From: Leuctra nigra
Taxonomy: Eukaryota; Arthropoda; Insecta; Plecoptera; Leuctridae
NCBI GenBank assembly: GCA_934045905.1
Contig: OW203771.1
Span: 2,790,001-2,854,000 of the forward strand
Direction: 5' to 3'
DNA: 64,000 nt
A program made the position numbers and the translations under genes. The notes beneath the pieces were generated by a model, which worked only from the letters and a program-made list of their open reading frames with translations, did no database searches and was not told where the DNA came from. How positions within the stretch are numbered: the first letter of the stretch is position 1; each line of letters opens with the position of its first letter. Shown piece after piece: positions 22,861 to 32,930 of this stretch.

Positions 22861-23659
22861 TTGTTTAAATGAATGAAAACAGTTTTCGACGACGAAATAA
22901 AATCACAAATAATTATAATTATGTTGAATAAAACATAGAAAATATGCTAACATTACCAAGTCCGACAGTACACGTATCTAGGTAAACCATCTGGTTATCT
23001 AGTGGAGCGGTCGCTCCACCCAGCCAAGTCGTACTGTACACTCACACTCACTCAACATACCGTAAATGCCTATATAAACTGAGGAGCAGACCAACTACTT
23101 TTACTGTAAGCAACAACATGGCATTTTCGGCCTACTGGATCTCAAAATTGAAAAATCTCACATTGTTGCGAAATAACTTAATTTCGAGCTATGGCCCACC
23201 TGACAACATATACTAAATTTGGGAACAATAGGTAATGCCATTTGTGGGCTAGAGGGCCGTGAAAACAGTGAAATTACACCCCTTTTAAAACCTATCTCCA
23301 TCTGATGATGATGATGATATCACGAAACACCGCTGTCACCGCCACAGCCTAAACGGCTTAACCGATCGACTTGAAATTTTTACCACATGTGCACTTTTGG
23401 CGTCTGAGGTGCCTTTTTATAAAACCAACCGGAAGGCGCCATTTTGAAACCGGAAGTGACGTCATATCTCGAAAACGACTACACCAAACGGAATAAAACT
23501 ATCGCCAAATGATTCAGACGGTCATCTTTATGGAATATCAATAGTCAAAATATACATTTACTATTACCGAAACCGGAAATGACGTCATAAAAATGAAGAA
23601 TCAGACTTGAATCACCTCTTACTACAATAACTACAAATTCAGAAGGCTTATAATGATAC

Positions 23660-24267
23660 CACCGCGTAGAGAACAGCTATCTTCACACTAGTAAGTTTAC
23701 GGTGTGTTCACTTCAATGATCTACCATTGGCTCCCGTGAATACGGACTACGGGTGGAATACGCAGAAAAAAAATGCTATAAAATCGACCCTTGGTCAGTC
23801 TGCACCCTAGCCGATCGCAGCGCTAAGTTCGCTGGTGGCGATCCCGGAACTAATCTAGGCAATCATTTTATTTCTTGAGTGATAGTCAATGGCGCGAGCT
23901 GTCAAATGCCATCTTTTAGGTTATTTGCTGTTTGGTGAATAATAAGTAAGTGAAAATGCTTGTATTACATGTTAATTATTACAATCAATAAACTAAACAC
24001 ATTTTTACACTGATATCAACCCTTTTAATTTCATCTGATCGTTATCCAAGTTGTTTAAGTTCTAATTTATACATTTGATTTTGAATTAACCCGCTAAAAT
24101 TCAGATTAGTTCGATTTTCTAACACCAACCATGGTGCTTAGAGAGCGCTGCGAACGGCTGGTAGCCGCAGCCAACCATATTTAGCATTGGAGCCTGTTTC
24201 ACGTCTGAAGCCCATCTGATCTCACCTTAAATTTAATAGTGTGAAGATAGCTGTTCTCTACGCGGTG
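23660..24267. mobile_element. DNA transposon, 608 bp, perfect 31-bp terminal inverted repeats
   Basis: Inverted repeats at 23660-23690 and 24237-24267 (starting CACCGCGTAGAGAACAGC) are perfect over 31 bp. Flanks ATGATAC occur at 23653-23659 and 24268-24274 (7 bp). The unbroken target is visible in A1 near 16297. No coding frame. Superfamily open: hAT- or P-like termini, but with a 7-bp duplication. Confidence 0.8.
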
Positions 24268-24532
24268 ATGATACATAACATTTATAGAAATAAATTCTAG
24301 GTGGCTGTAATTTCAGCCGCCATTATGAAAACCGGAAGTGATGCCATATCTCGAAAACGGCTGGACCTATCGGAACAATGCTTTCGCAATTCTTCATGGA
24401 ATATCAAAATAAGCTTATATTTAGCACCAAACACATTTTTTCGTAGTAACCAATTCGAAAATGGCCTATTTTTTTAAAGGAATTAGTCATTGTTGCTCCG
24501 ATATGTGTTAAAAGTTGTGTAAATAAACTAAA

Positions 24533-25333
24533 CTAGGAAAACGCTCAGTGTAACGCGTTGGTGAGCGAGCACGGGGACGTGCAAATTCTCGAACCGGAAA
24601 TGCGTACACAAGCACAGAAAACATATACATCCATATTGAATTGAAATATAATCACTCAATCAACACAACATATTATGCTTTTCATTGAAACTTGAAAATA
24701 ACATCTAAGCATCCTGGTAAATATAGCAAATCAGATGCAATTCAACTGGCACTGGAAAACATTCATTTTGATACTTCATTACTGACAGATATAAAAAATG
24801 TTAATAAGTTCATACGATCTTAACTGATTGGGATGAAATTTTGTAAAATAAGAGACAATGTTGGTCTTAATAATCATGCAAAATATGAGTTTGATCTGAA
24901 TTATCGAAGACCGTTTTCATTTTTCAGCCTATCAGGAGATATTTATTTAAATTTTAACCAATGAATGGATTTCAAAAAAATTATGGTCTTCAAACAGAGA
25001 AGGCTGGCTTTACATGTGTGCAAAATTTCAGCTCGATCAAAGAAAAACTCTGACTTGTATAGCCAAAATATGAGTTTGATCAGAATTATCGAAGACCGTT
25101 TTAAATTTTCAGCCTATCGGGAATATTTATTTAAATTTTAACCAATGAATGGATTTAAAAAAAAATGGGGGCCTGCAAACAGAGAAGGTTGGTTTTACAT
25201 GTGTGCAAAATTTCAGATCGATAGGTGAAACGGTGCAACCTGTGTATCGTCTATTAACAGACAAAAAAAAACAAAAAAAAAAACAGAAGTCCGTGCCAAA
25301 AGAGCCAAAGGAGACGCTCGCTTCGCTCGCTCA
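24533..25333 (-). mobile_element. Helitron-like element H2
   Basis: Starts CTAGGAAAACGCTCAGTG (inverted 3' end of H1) and ends gacgctcgcttcgctcgctc. The interior contains a roughly 175-bp direct duplication (tttatttaaattttaaccaatgaatgg at about 24945 and 25125). It is inserted in A3. Confidence 0.5.
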
Positions 25334-25344
25334 AAAACTAGTGA

Positions 25345-25745
25345 TATCCCCATAAAAAACACTCCGTGTAAAAATACCAGCCAAGTCTCTTCAACTACAA
25401 AAAAATAGAAGAAATCTAAAAATTCAGCACTGAAAAGTAGTGATATCAAAAAATGGGCCAAGTCAAAACTTCATTTTAAAAATAAAAATATACTTGGCGC
25501 ATCGTTTTTAAGGGCATTATAGGTATACTATATAATTAGGTGCATATGATTTTTGGCATATTCTTTACTGTTTATATACCTACACGATGCGCCAAGTATA
25601 TTTTTATTTTTAAAATGAAGTTTTGACTTGGCCCATTTTTTGATATCACTAATTTTCAGTGCTGAATTTTTAGATTTCTTCTATTTTTTTTGTAGTTGAA
25701 GAGACTTGGCTGGTATTTTTACACGGAGTGTTTTTTATGGGGATA
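25345..25745. mobile_element. Fold-back MITE P1, 160-bp arms
   Basis: Arms 25345-25504 and 25585-25745 are inverted copies beginning TATCCCCATAAAAAACACTC, separated by an 80-bp loop. It is the short relative of P2. RNA read through it would form a long hairpin. Confidence 0.8.
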
Positions 25746-27654
25746 AAATTTACAGTACCTACCTACTTTAAGGCCCTGTCTTTAAATACTTGGCTAAATT
25801 TTATTAAGTTGTTTAATTAGGACTCTAATGACATGGCAACAACCAATGGCATTCCTTGAATGACTATTTAAAATTAACTAACTACTAGTTTTAGCAGAGT
25901 ATTAAAAGAGTGATTTTAGAGAAAGTAATTAGGTACCTAAGTAATAGCTAAGTATATTTTCTTTACAAAGATTTGAACTCAAGTTATTTTATGTGTCTAA
26001 AATCTAAAATAAAACCATGAGGTGCCTCAGCAAGAGTAAGGTACGTTTATAGCTCGGTGTTCGTTCGACGTTCGGAACTCAGCTCTCGCTGTTGAGCCTC
26101 CTGATTGGCCAAAACCGAGCGCTGGCGTTCAAGGTCAAAGATAAACCATGTTCATCTTTCAGCGCTAGCGTCGAGCGTCGAACGTCAAGCTGTAAACGTA
26201 CCTTTAGATAGACTTGAATTTGAATTCAGTAACTCTTCGTTAATGTTAAATCTCCAAGATCTTGAAATTGGGATCAAGGTATCACATTGAATAGAACACA
26301 AGTATATTGGAATATTCCTCAAGTATATTTGGTTTATAATACATAAGAACAATTTGCGAAAATCATCAAAAATTCATATTACAAATGCAAAAGTCAATAA
26401 GTTAAAGTTCACTAGAAAACTTAACAAAACAATAAATCACAATGTAAATAAAGCTAATAGACTAGAGTTTGTCTTTCGACGTAATAAACACCCTACGTAA
26501 GAAGCTGAGCAACATATCGAAAAGACGTAACAAGTAAACGATAACACAACATCCGAAGAAGCGAAATGTAAAGTGCATCATTAACTAGAACCGACCAGGG
26601 GAGCCAACCCGACAGCGACAAATACTTTCACAACAAATATTTCTCAGTACTTACACAATATCAAGAAGGCAGTGGACTTGATTTTAAAAAATATAGAATA
26701 TTTCCTCAAATATTTGATGAAATGCGATGAATAAATTCAATTACAAATTACATTATACAAAAAATAAATTGAATCACATTTTAAGATATGGTTGAGTTCT
26801 TCTAAAGTGAAAGGAACACAAATATATCAATATCTGTAACTCAGAGGTAAAATGCCAGAAGTCCATTTCAATGATTCTTGAGGTGAGCTTATAAAGGAGT
26901 TCGTCCAATCATATTTGTAATGGTGACATGAGTCATTGTGTAAGAGAATACTTCAATATATCTGTATCAGTCAAATGGCAGATAGAACTTGATTACATCA
27001 TTTCAAAAGTGTGTAACGCAAAATCGAGTGAAAGGACTTCCGCCCTTCAACCTCCAAAGTACAGATTTATGTTTCGAGTAACACCCGGTACGCAGAACGC
27101 TAGTCGCGTTGGCTCCCGCGTTCGGGCGATGGACGTAACAATAACATGATTCAAAGACGCGAGAGTCGTATGTAAACAACACCCACGGACATCGCTATGG
27201 CAACGCCTCCCAGCATCTCCCTCAAGAGTTCATCCGCTGGACCGCTCGGCTAATCTAGCACACGAGAATACACACGCAACATTGTGGTGAACGGCAGGGT
27301 CCGTTCGCGGCATCGGGCTGCGATTCGCTGAGGAACAGAGCACATGTGGTGAAATATTCACGAGATTCTTTCCTGTTCGCTTGTCTTACAATACAATACA
27401 TAGCAATTCAATAGCTTTAGCATCTGCAATAAGATCTACATGTTTATATGATTAAAGGAATTTAAGTTGTGAAAACTAACTTTGATGTCAGATAAAACAG
27501 AAATATTGAGATTTTTTGCTGCCACGTCGTCTTTTGACAAAATAGAAATGTATAAATATCTAACAATGGAGCCTTTTGGGTACATTTAACTTCCCTTATC
27601 TCTTGATGGACTGGTTTCCTGCTCAATTACAGATATGTGGGCTTTATTTTGTTA
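25746..27654. other. Gene-poor stretch with a small MITE and an interspersed repeat
   Basis: I see no gene. A MITE lies at 26038-26204. About 26850-27060 belongs to a repeat also present at 33225-33400 and, inverted, at 36590-36890 (shared 'atttgtaatggtgacatgagtcattgtgtaagagaa'). The block 27040-27330 is more GC-rich and unique in this window, but has no convincing frame. Confidence 0.45.
26038..26204. mobile_element. Short MITE, 167 bp
   Basis: Ends AAGGTACGTTTA(T/C)AGC and its inverse, with further imperfect inverted symmetry (tcgttcgacgttcg against cgagcgtcgaacgt). No coding capacity. Target duplication unclear (TA or TTA). Confidence 0.55.
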
Positions 27655-28405
27655 TTAAGCGAGCGGAGCGAGCGTCTCCACTTGAAACTTATGGCTCAAA
27701 TCTGTTGTTTTTTTTTTGTGTGTTTATTTGTGCATTTGGCGTCTCCTGCCAAACGAAGTAATGGATCAGGCCAATTTTTTCACACAACTTAAATTACTAT
27801 TCTCGTTATGGTCAAAATGATTTTCAGCAAGTTCGCTCCATTGGTTGCATCGGAAACTTGATGTGTAGTTATATAGTTAGCTTGGCAATGGGGATGAAGG
27901 AAACTCTGTGTATATAACTGCAATAGTTTGACCGATCATCACCAAATTTTGCAAGGTCATGTGTACCAGCATTTTAAGTGATTTTTTTACAAATCTGTAA
28001 TGAGCTTCAAGAGTATTAGAGATTTTACTGACATTTGTATACTTAATTTAAAACGGCCTATAGCCACACCACCATTTGACCTATCAAATGGTCTTCGATT
28101 AATCTGATCAATCAAACTCATATTTTGCATGGTCGTTCAGACCAACATTGTCTCTTATTTTACAAATTTTCAGTCCTACCAGTCAAGAACATAGATGCAC
28201 TTATTGACAGTTTTAATAACTGTCAGAAATGACATTTCAAAACAGAAATTCCACTGCATTCTGGGTTGCTCTATGTAGCAAAGCAAAGTTTATAGATGGC
28301 TATTCTCAATATCAATGTAAGACAGATTCTTTTCTTAGTGGATCATATTGCAATACATAATGTAGTCAAAATGTAATGTAGGTATTTCATATACATAGGT
28401 ATAGG

Positions 28406-29692
28406 CAGAGTTGGGTAAGTTACTTATAAAAAGGAACTAGTTACTCTGTAAGTTACCTGATCTCAAAAGGAACTAAGTTACTTGGTAAGTTACTTGATTT
28501 GAAAAGTAACTGAGTAGTTACCAAAAAAATAAGTTACTTTTAAGTTACTTTTTAAAGTTACTTTTCTGATATTTTTTCGAAAAAAATAGGTTGAAAACAA
28601 ACATGATTGAACTCCGCTAATTGCCGAGCAAAGCAATATTATTTGTATTTACCTACTCACAGTCATTGTGCGCTCAGTCAAAGTACAAATAAAAAAAAAT
28701 GTAAATTGCACTCGCGGTAACTGGTAAATATTATTTCACGCACCTCTTCCTCTTCACTTCACTTCTTTAAATGGTACATCTATGTAACTATCGCGTTGAT
28801 TTGTGAAAGACTATCTGATTGGGTATACATTTTATGTATACCCAAAAAAAACGGCTGCCCAACGGCTGGTGTGTTGGATACCTCGGTTCTCGTTAGATCA
28901 CCGAGGTTAAGCAACATTGAGCGCGGTCAGCGATTGGATGGGTGACCATTCAACTCTGCCTTGCCAGGTTGCTGCCGTTGGGCCAGAGAGACTGGGGTGT
29001 TTGGGGGTTAGTGTGACGACCTCCCTCCACCTGTTATCAGTCTCTCGACGGCGCGGGTTGTGGAGGCTCGTGCTGTGAAATGTTACACCGTCCTTCGGAA
29101 GGGACGTTAAGCCGTTGGTCCCCTTGGTATCTTTCGTCAGGAGTAGGCTACATGCCGGTACCGGGTTTCCTCTCCTCCCTTCTCTATATTACATTCTCAC
29201 TAGTGGAGCCTGGCTCTGTTGAGAATAAAGACTTAATAATAATAATGTAAAAGCGACCCTTATTTTCTTGAAATAAATGACGTCATACTTGTTTCCACTT
29301 TGGATATAGGTATGATTCTCGGAAAAACTTGCTGCGCGCCTGCAGTCATCCCCCAACCCAACTACCTGCTAATGACTTGTGGAAGGAAAGAGATCAATGG
29401 GAAGGAAGGACACACATTCATTTCCTGTGATTTGTTGTCTGGGTTCTTGATTTTCTCTCAAGAGATAGATAGGGAGTTTGTAGACTGTGAAAATATTATA
29501 TTTTTGTCAAATTATTTCACCTAAAAGTAACTTTAAAAGTAACGAAAATAAGTTACAAGTTCCTGTAAAATAGTAACTTAGTTACTCACAAAGTTACTTA
29601 GGATTAAAAGTAACTAGTTACCCCAAAAGTTACCTTAAAAGTAACTAGTTACCAGTAACTAGTTACTTTCGCTAAGTTACTACCCAACTCTG
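28406..29692. mobile_element. hAT-type non-autonomous element (1287 bp) hosting a 5S-SINE
   Basis: Ends CAGAGTTGGGTAAGTTACT and AAGTTACTACCCAACTCTG are flanked by perfect 8-bp duplications GGTATAGG (28398-28405 and 29693-29700). Subterminal regions are dense in AGTTACTTT / AAAGTAACT repeats (28415-28570, 29520-29690). The middle holds a 5S-derived SINE. No transposase frame. Confidence 0.9.
28867..29246 (+). mobile_element. 5S-rRNA-derived SINE (SINE3 type)
   Basis: 28867-28983 reads as a 5S rRNA relative: CCTCGGTTCTCGTTAGATCA, CCGAGGTTAAGCAAC, GAGCGCGGTCAG and GGATGGGTGACC. The two ends pair as helix I (GCCCAACGGC with GCCGTTGGGC). A body follows with CCTTCGGAAGGGACGTTAAG (about 29091), then an AATAAT tail at 29234-29246. 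Head, body and AT-rich tail in this order define SINE3. Confidence 0.85.
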
Positions 29693-29706
29693 GGTATAGG
29701 TCAACT

Positions 29707-29950
29707 TCTATACAATACTCTCTTCTAAAGGTTGAGCCGATCGAGGGATTTCAGTACTCGGAAGTATTCGGCTTTGTCCTACTCCGTGACGTCATGGAGT
29801 AGGACATTTCTATCTAAATCACATGCCAGCGCATACAGACTATCAAGCAGTTGCCAGCTGTGTTGACGTCACGAAGTGGGAAAAGCCGAATACTTCCGAG
29901 TACTAAAATCCCTCGCTCGGCTCAACCTTTAGAAGAGAGTATTATATAGA
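29707..29950. repeat. Inverted-repeat hairpin element, 69-bp arms
   Basis: Arms 29707-29775 and 29882-29950 match with few mismatches (tctata, aatactctcttctaaagg, ttgagccga), with a spacer of about 106 bp. The spacer has two GACGTCA/TGACGTC sites. Probably a MITE beside the hAT element. Confidence 0.75.
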
Positions 29951-30306
29951 CGTTGGGTATAGGTATACCTTATCTAAAATAATTTATTTTACGATATGGA
30001 TTGTGTTTCACAGTTATGAAAACAACGTTTTGACTAGATAGCATCATATTTTACACATTTCCAGCCCAATCGGTCAAGAATTTACAGACTTATTGCTGTT
30101 TTAAGTGTTTGAATATCTGTCCAAAGAGATTGATGGAAAAATATCAGTACAATAATCTGTTATTTAATTGATCCAGAGTGTGTATGAAAAGTTGCAAGGA
30201 AAATTGGTAATAAATAAATCTTTGATTGAATGGATCGTGCTATGATTGGCGATGTCGTGCGTGTCGGTGCTCGCTCATCAACGCGTTACACCGAGCGTTT
30301 TCCTAG

Positions 30307-32346
30307 TATAATTAAATTACATTATTTTTAATTCAGAAATATCTCTATTGAAATTATATACAGTTTGGTCTCCCAGATATCTATTCATATTTTCAACAAA
30401 TGGTAACGACATAAATAAGCATCTGGAAAAGCAAGCTGCATTAATTCTTTTAGTGACCAGAGCTACCACAATAATTGTTTAAATTAGGTATAGTATTATT
30501 AGGTACCTACTACAAATATCAATTATTGTACGTTTTTAATCGGTGCTTCATTATTCCTCAACAATTCACAGCGTCGAGTGCCTCGAACTTTCCCCCTACT
30601 TTAAGTAATGATCGAGCCGACAGCTCTGTGAAAATATCTTAAGTTCCCCGGCCGAATGGACGCAATCGCTCTCTGAACACGTACGTCCGCGCGTCGGCAC
30701 CAGAACAAACGTACTCTACGCAATAAGTACACCAGCTGAGTGATAGTTAGCGATACAAAAACAACTAGATAACATGATATTTAAATAGAATGTTTATACA
30801 TCAACGTAGAGGTAAACGAAAGGAACACTTCATGAATACTATTCCCTCGCGGAGATTGCGAGAGTTTGTAGCGGGACCTTGACGAGTTCAGGCCAAGGTG
30901 TCGAGAGATTTGCCTTGGGAAACAGAAATGTATCATCGTGAAAGCTTTCAGAACCCACAGTTGTAGCCGTTTCATAAAATGCAGAACATTATAGTAATAT
31001 GCAGTTATTTTATTAAAAGCAAGCTTTCATGTAAGACTAACAAAAGCTGTTTTGAATTAAATGAATGCACAGAATGAACACTTTTTATGGAATTAATTCA
31101 GAAATCAATGGGCAACTCCAGTTTCTAAAATAATCATGTAGGTAGTACATAGTTTGATTTTTCAGCTACCATTGATATTTGTACATTTAAAATTACCTAT
31201 TGCTGTAAAACGAAAAAGGTATTTGGTATTGCATGTCAAGAATTTTGAAACCAAAACAATCCCAATGAATTCCGGTTTGGTTTGTTATTGTTTGTAACGT
31301 CAACAATTCGGTACCTACCAAATTACTACACTTTGGAATTACCTAGTGTCACAGTAACAAAATCTAGCAAATTTGTCCAGAAAGTTAAATGTTTTAAAAA
31401 AATCACAGAATTTATAAGAAATTGCCAAGAGAAAAGTAAATATCGACAATTTCTCTTGGCCTGATTTTGGTCACCGCTACGTAATAAATAATACAATATT
31501 AGTTAACAATTCCACCTACGAGACAAGTTAGAAGATGCTACGAAAATGCTTCCCAAATGGAAACGTTGAAAACTCTTGGGACTAGTTCGTAAATTCACTA
31601 AATGGTTATAGGTGGGTATTAGGTACTGGTAAGATTACGTAATTAGAAGTTACTAGTCTTAAGCAAGTCACAAGAACGTCGTCACAACTTCCAACGCATT
31701 TCGTTACAGCCCCTTCACGTCTCAGTCCAATCGGAATGTGTTAAATCTTGTGAAAGCGGAGCTACGAGTGTGTAAGCGCTTTACGATGCACGGAATGTGG
31801 TTGAATCTTCTTCAGATCACTTCGCAGCACTGGACGAGTATCACTTCTTCGACGGTCTCGGCGCTTGAATACGAAGAAACTGTCTCGATTCACCGAGCTT
31901 AATACCTATACTACTTCATACTGTTCTTATTGTTTAGAACGAGTCTTTCAGTGGAGATTACTTTCAACATCGAATGTATAAATGAGATTCTTATATTTGA
32001 AAACTATCAGGATTATGTCAACTACTTAAATAGATCCTTGAGATTGGGACGAACCATTTCTTTAACATTATAAGAGGACTCTAGGCGTCTCATAGGTAGA
32101 TTTCAAACTACGAGATTACTTAGTTAGAACAGGAATAAGGAAATGTCCGAAAACAGATTTGATTACAATCTATGATGCCTTTGGTAAAGTTTTGGCATAC
32201 AAAATCAACGTAATTAAGGGAAAAAAACTAGCTAGTATTGCTTTTCAGTGAACTGAACTATTTAAAGTTATTTTTAAGATGGCTGAGTAGTGAGCGTGGC
32301 CTTGAAATGTTTTACAAAATTTTCTTCAATCAATGTAATTGCTCAT
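30307..32346. other. Intergenic sequence, no gene seen
   Basis: No frame or RNA gene is supported. A small perfect hairpin lies at about 31422-31462 (GCCAAGAGAAA with TTTCTCTTGGC). The 31650-31900 part is GC-richer and unique here. It lies downstream of TULP4. Confidence 0.4.
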
Positions 32347-32573
32347 AAAATAAGGCTTTGTATGAATCTTCAGAACTGTTCAATAAAAATAATTTCATAG
32401 TTTGGAATAGGTAGGTTATTAGTTTAATTTCGTCCTACAGACGTTTAGTGCCATATTTTTACTAATTTTCAGGCACTAAACGTCTGTAGGACAAAATAAA
32501 ACTAATACACCATTTCAAGCTATGAAATTATTTTCATTGAACAGTTCTGAAGATTCATACAAAGCCTTATTTT
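32347..32573. repeat. Long inverted repeat downstream of the TULP4 stop codon
   Basis: Arms of about 100 bp (32347-32452 and 32472-32573) pair almost throughout (aaaataaggctttgtatgaa ... tcctacagacgtttagtgcc), with a loop of only about 19 bp. It begins about 240 nt past the stop, so it may lie in the 3' UTR. Confidence 0.75.
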
Positions 32574-32813
32574 GCTTTTTTGATAAAATCAATTTAAAAA
32601 CTCTTCAAGATCAAACTCACTACGTACTCAGTCATCTTTAAAAGGATGTTCACCACAACGAATGATGCAACTAATTCCAATTCGACGACCAAACAACATC
32701 ATTCAGCACTGCAGTGTATACTTCATATTGGACCGAATCCACGAGTACCAGGGTTCGAGTATTAACCCGGGTTGAAAGTAATCTCCGCTGGCGTCGAGAA
32801 GCGGACGCAGAAG

Positions 32814-32930
32814 CTACTTGAGCCGCTGCGTAACGTTGGCGAGCGCGACGGCGAACGCCTGCAGCGCCGAGAACGGGTACTGAAAGTCCAGCGTGTAGGC
32901 GTTGCCGTCGATCCGCCCGAACTGCATCAC
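32814..32930 (-). CDS. TULP4: TULP4 exon 17 (residues 1095-1132, C-terminus)
   Basis: Acceptor CCCCAG|GTG. Reads [20 protein letters not shown] then [17 protein letters not shown] and TAG at 32816-32814. It ends exactly where the family's C-terminus ends. Confidence 0.95.
   Translation of the reverse strand: MMQFGRIDGNAYTLDFQYPFSALQAFAVALANVTQRLK

Larger units (their letters stand above)
22999..25520. mobile_element. Family A transposon, copy A3 (interrupted twice)
   Basis: Begins with CTAG plus the palindrome at 23002-23019. It is broken at 23660-24267 by a 31-bp-TIR element and at 24533-25333 by a Helitron-like element. A3 sequence resumes with gtgatatccccat at 25341, continuing as in A1 at 16570. 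Confidence 0.55.
27655..30306 (+). mobile_element. Helitron-like element H5, carrying nested insertions
   Basis: Starts AAGCGAGCGGAGCGAGCGTC and ends TCAACGCGTTACACCGAGCG, TTTTC, CTAG followed by T. The hAT element 28406-29692 and a hairpin (29707-29950) sit inside. It may be two related elements joined, since the outer parts are longer than in H1. Confidence 0.4.

Noticed and set aside
26105..26290. 61-codon plus frame
   Set aside because: Falls in the small MITE; no coding composition.
28867..28983. Possible functional 5S rRNA gene
   Set aside because: Internal substitutions and fusion to a SINE body with tail; no T-run terminator after the 5S end.
29300..29524. 74-codon frame inside the hAT element
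   Set aside because: No match to a transposase signature; flanked by AGTAACT repeats.
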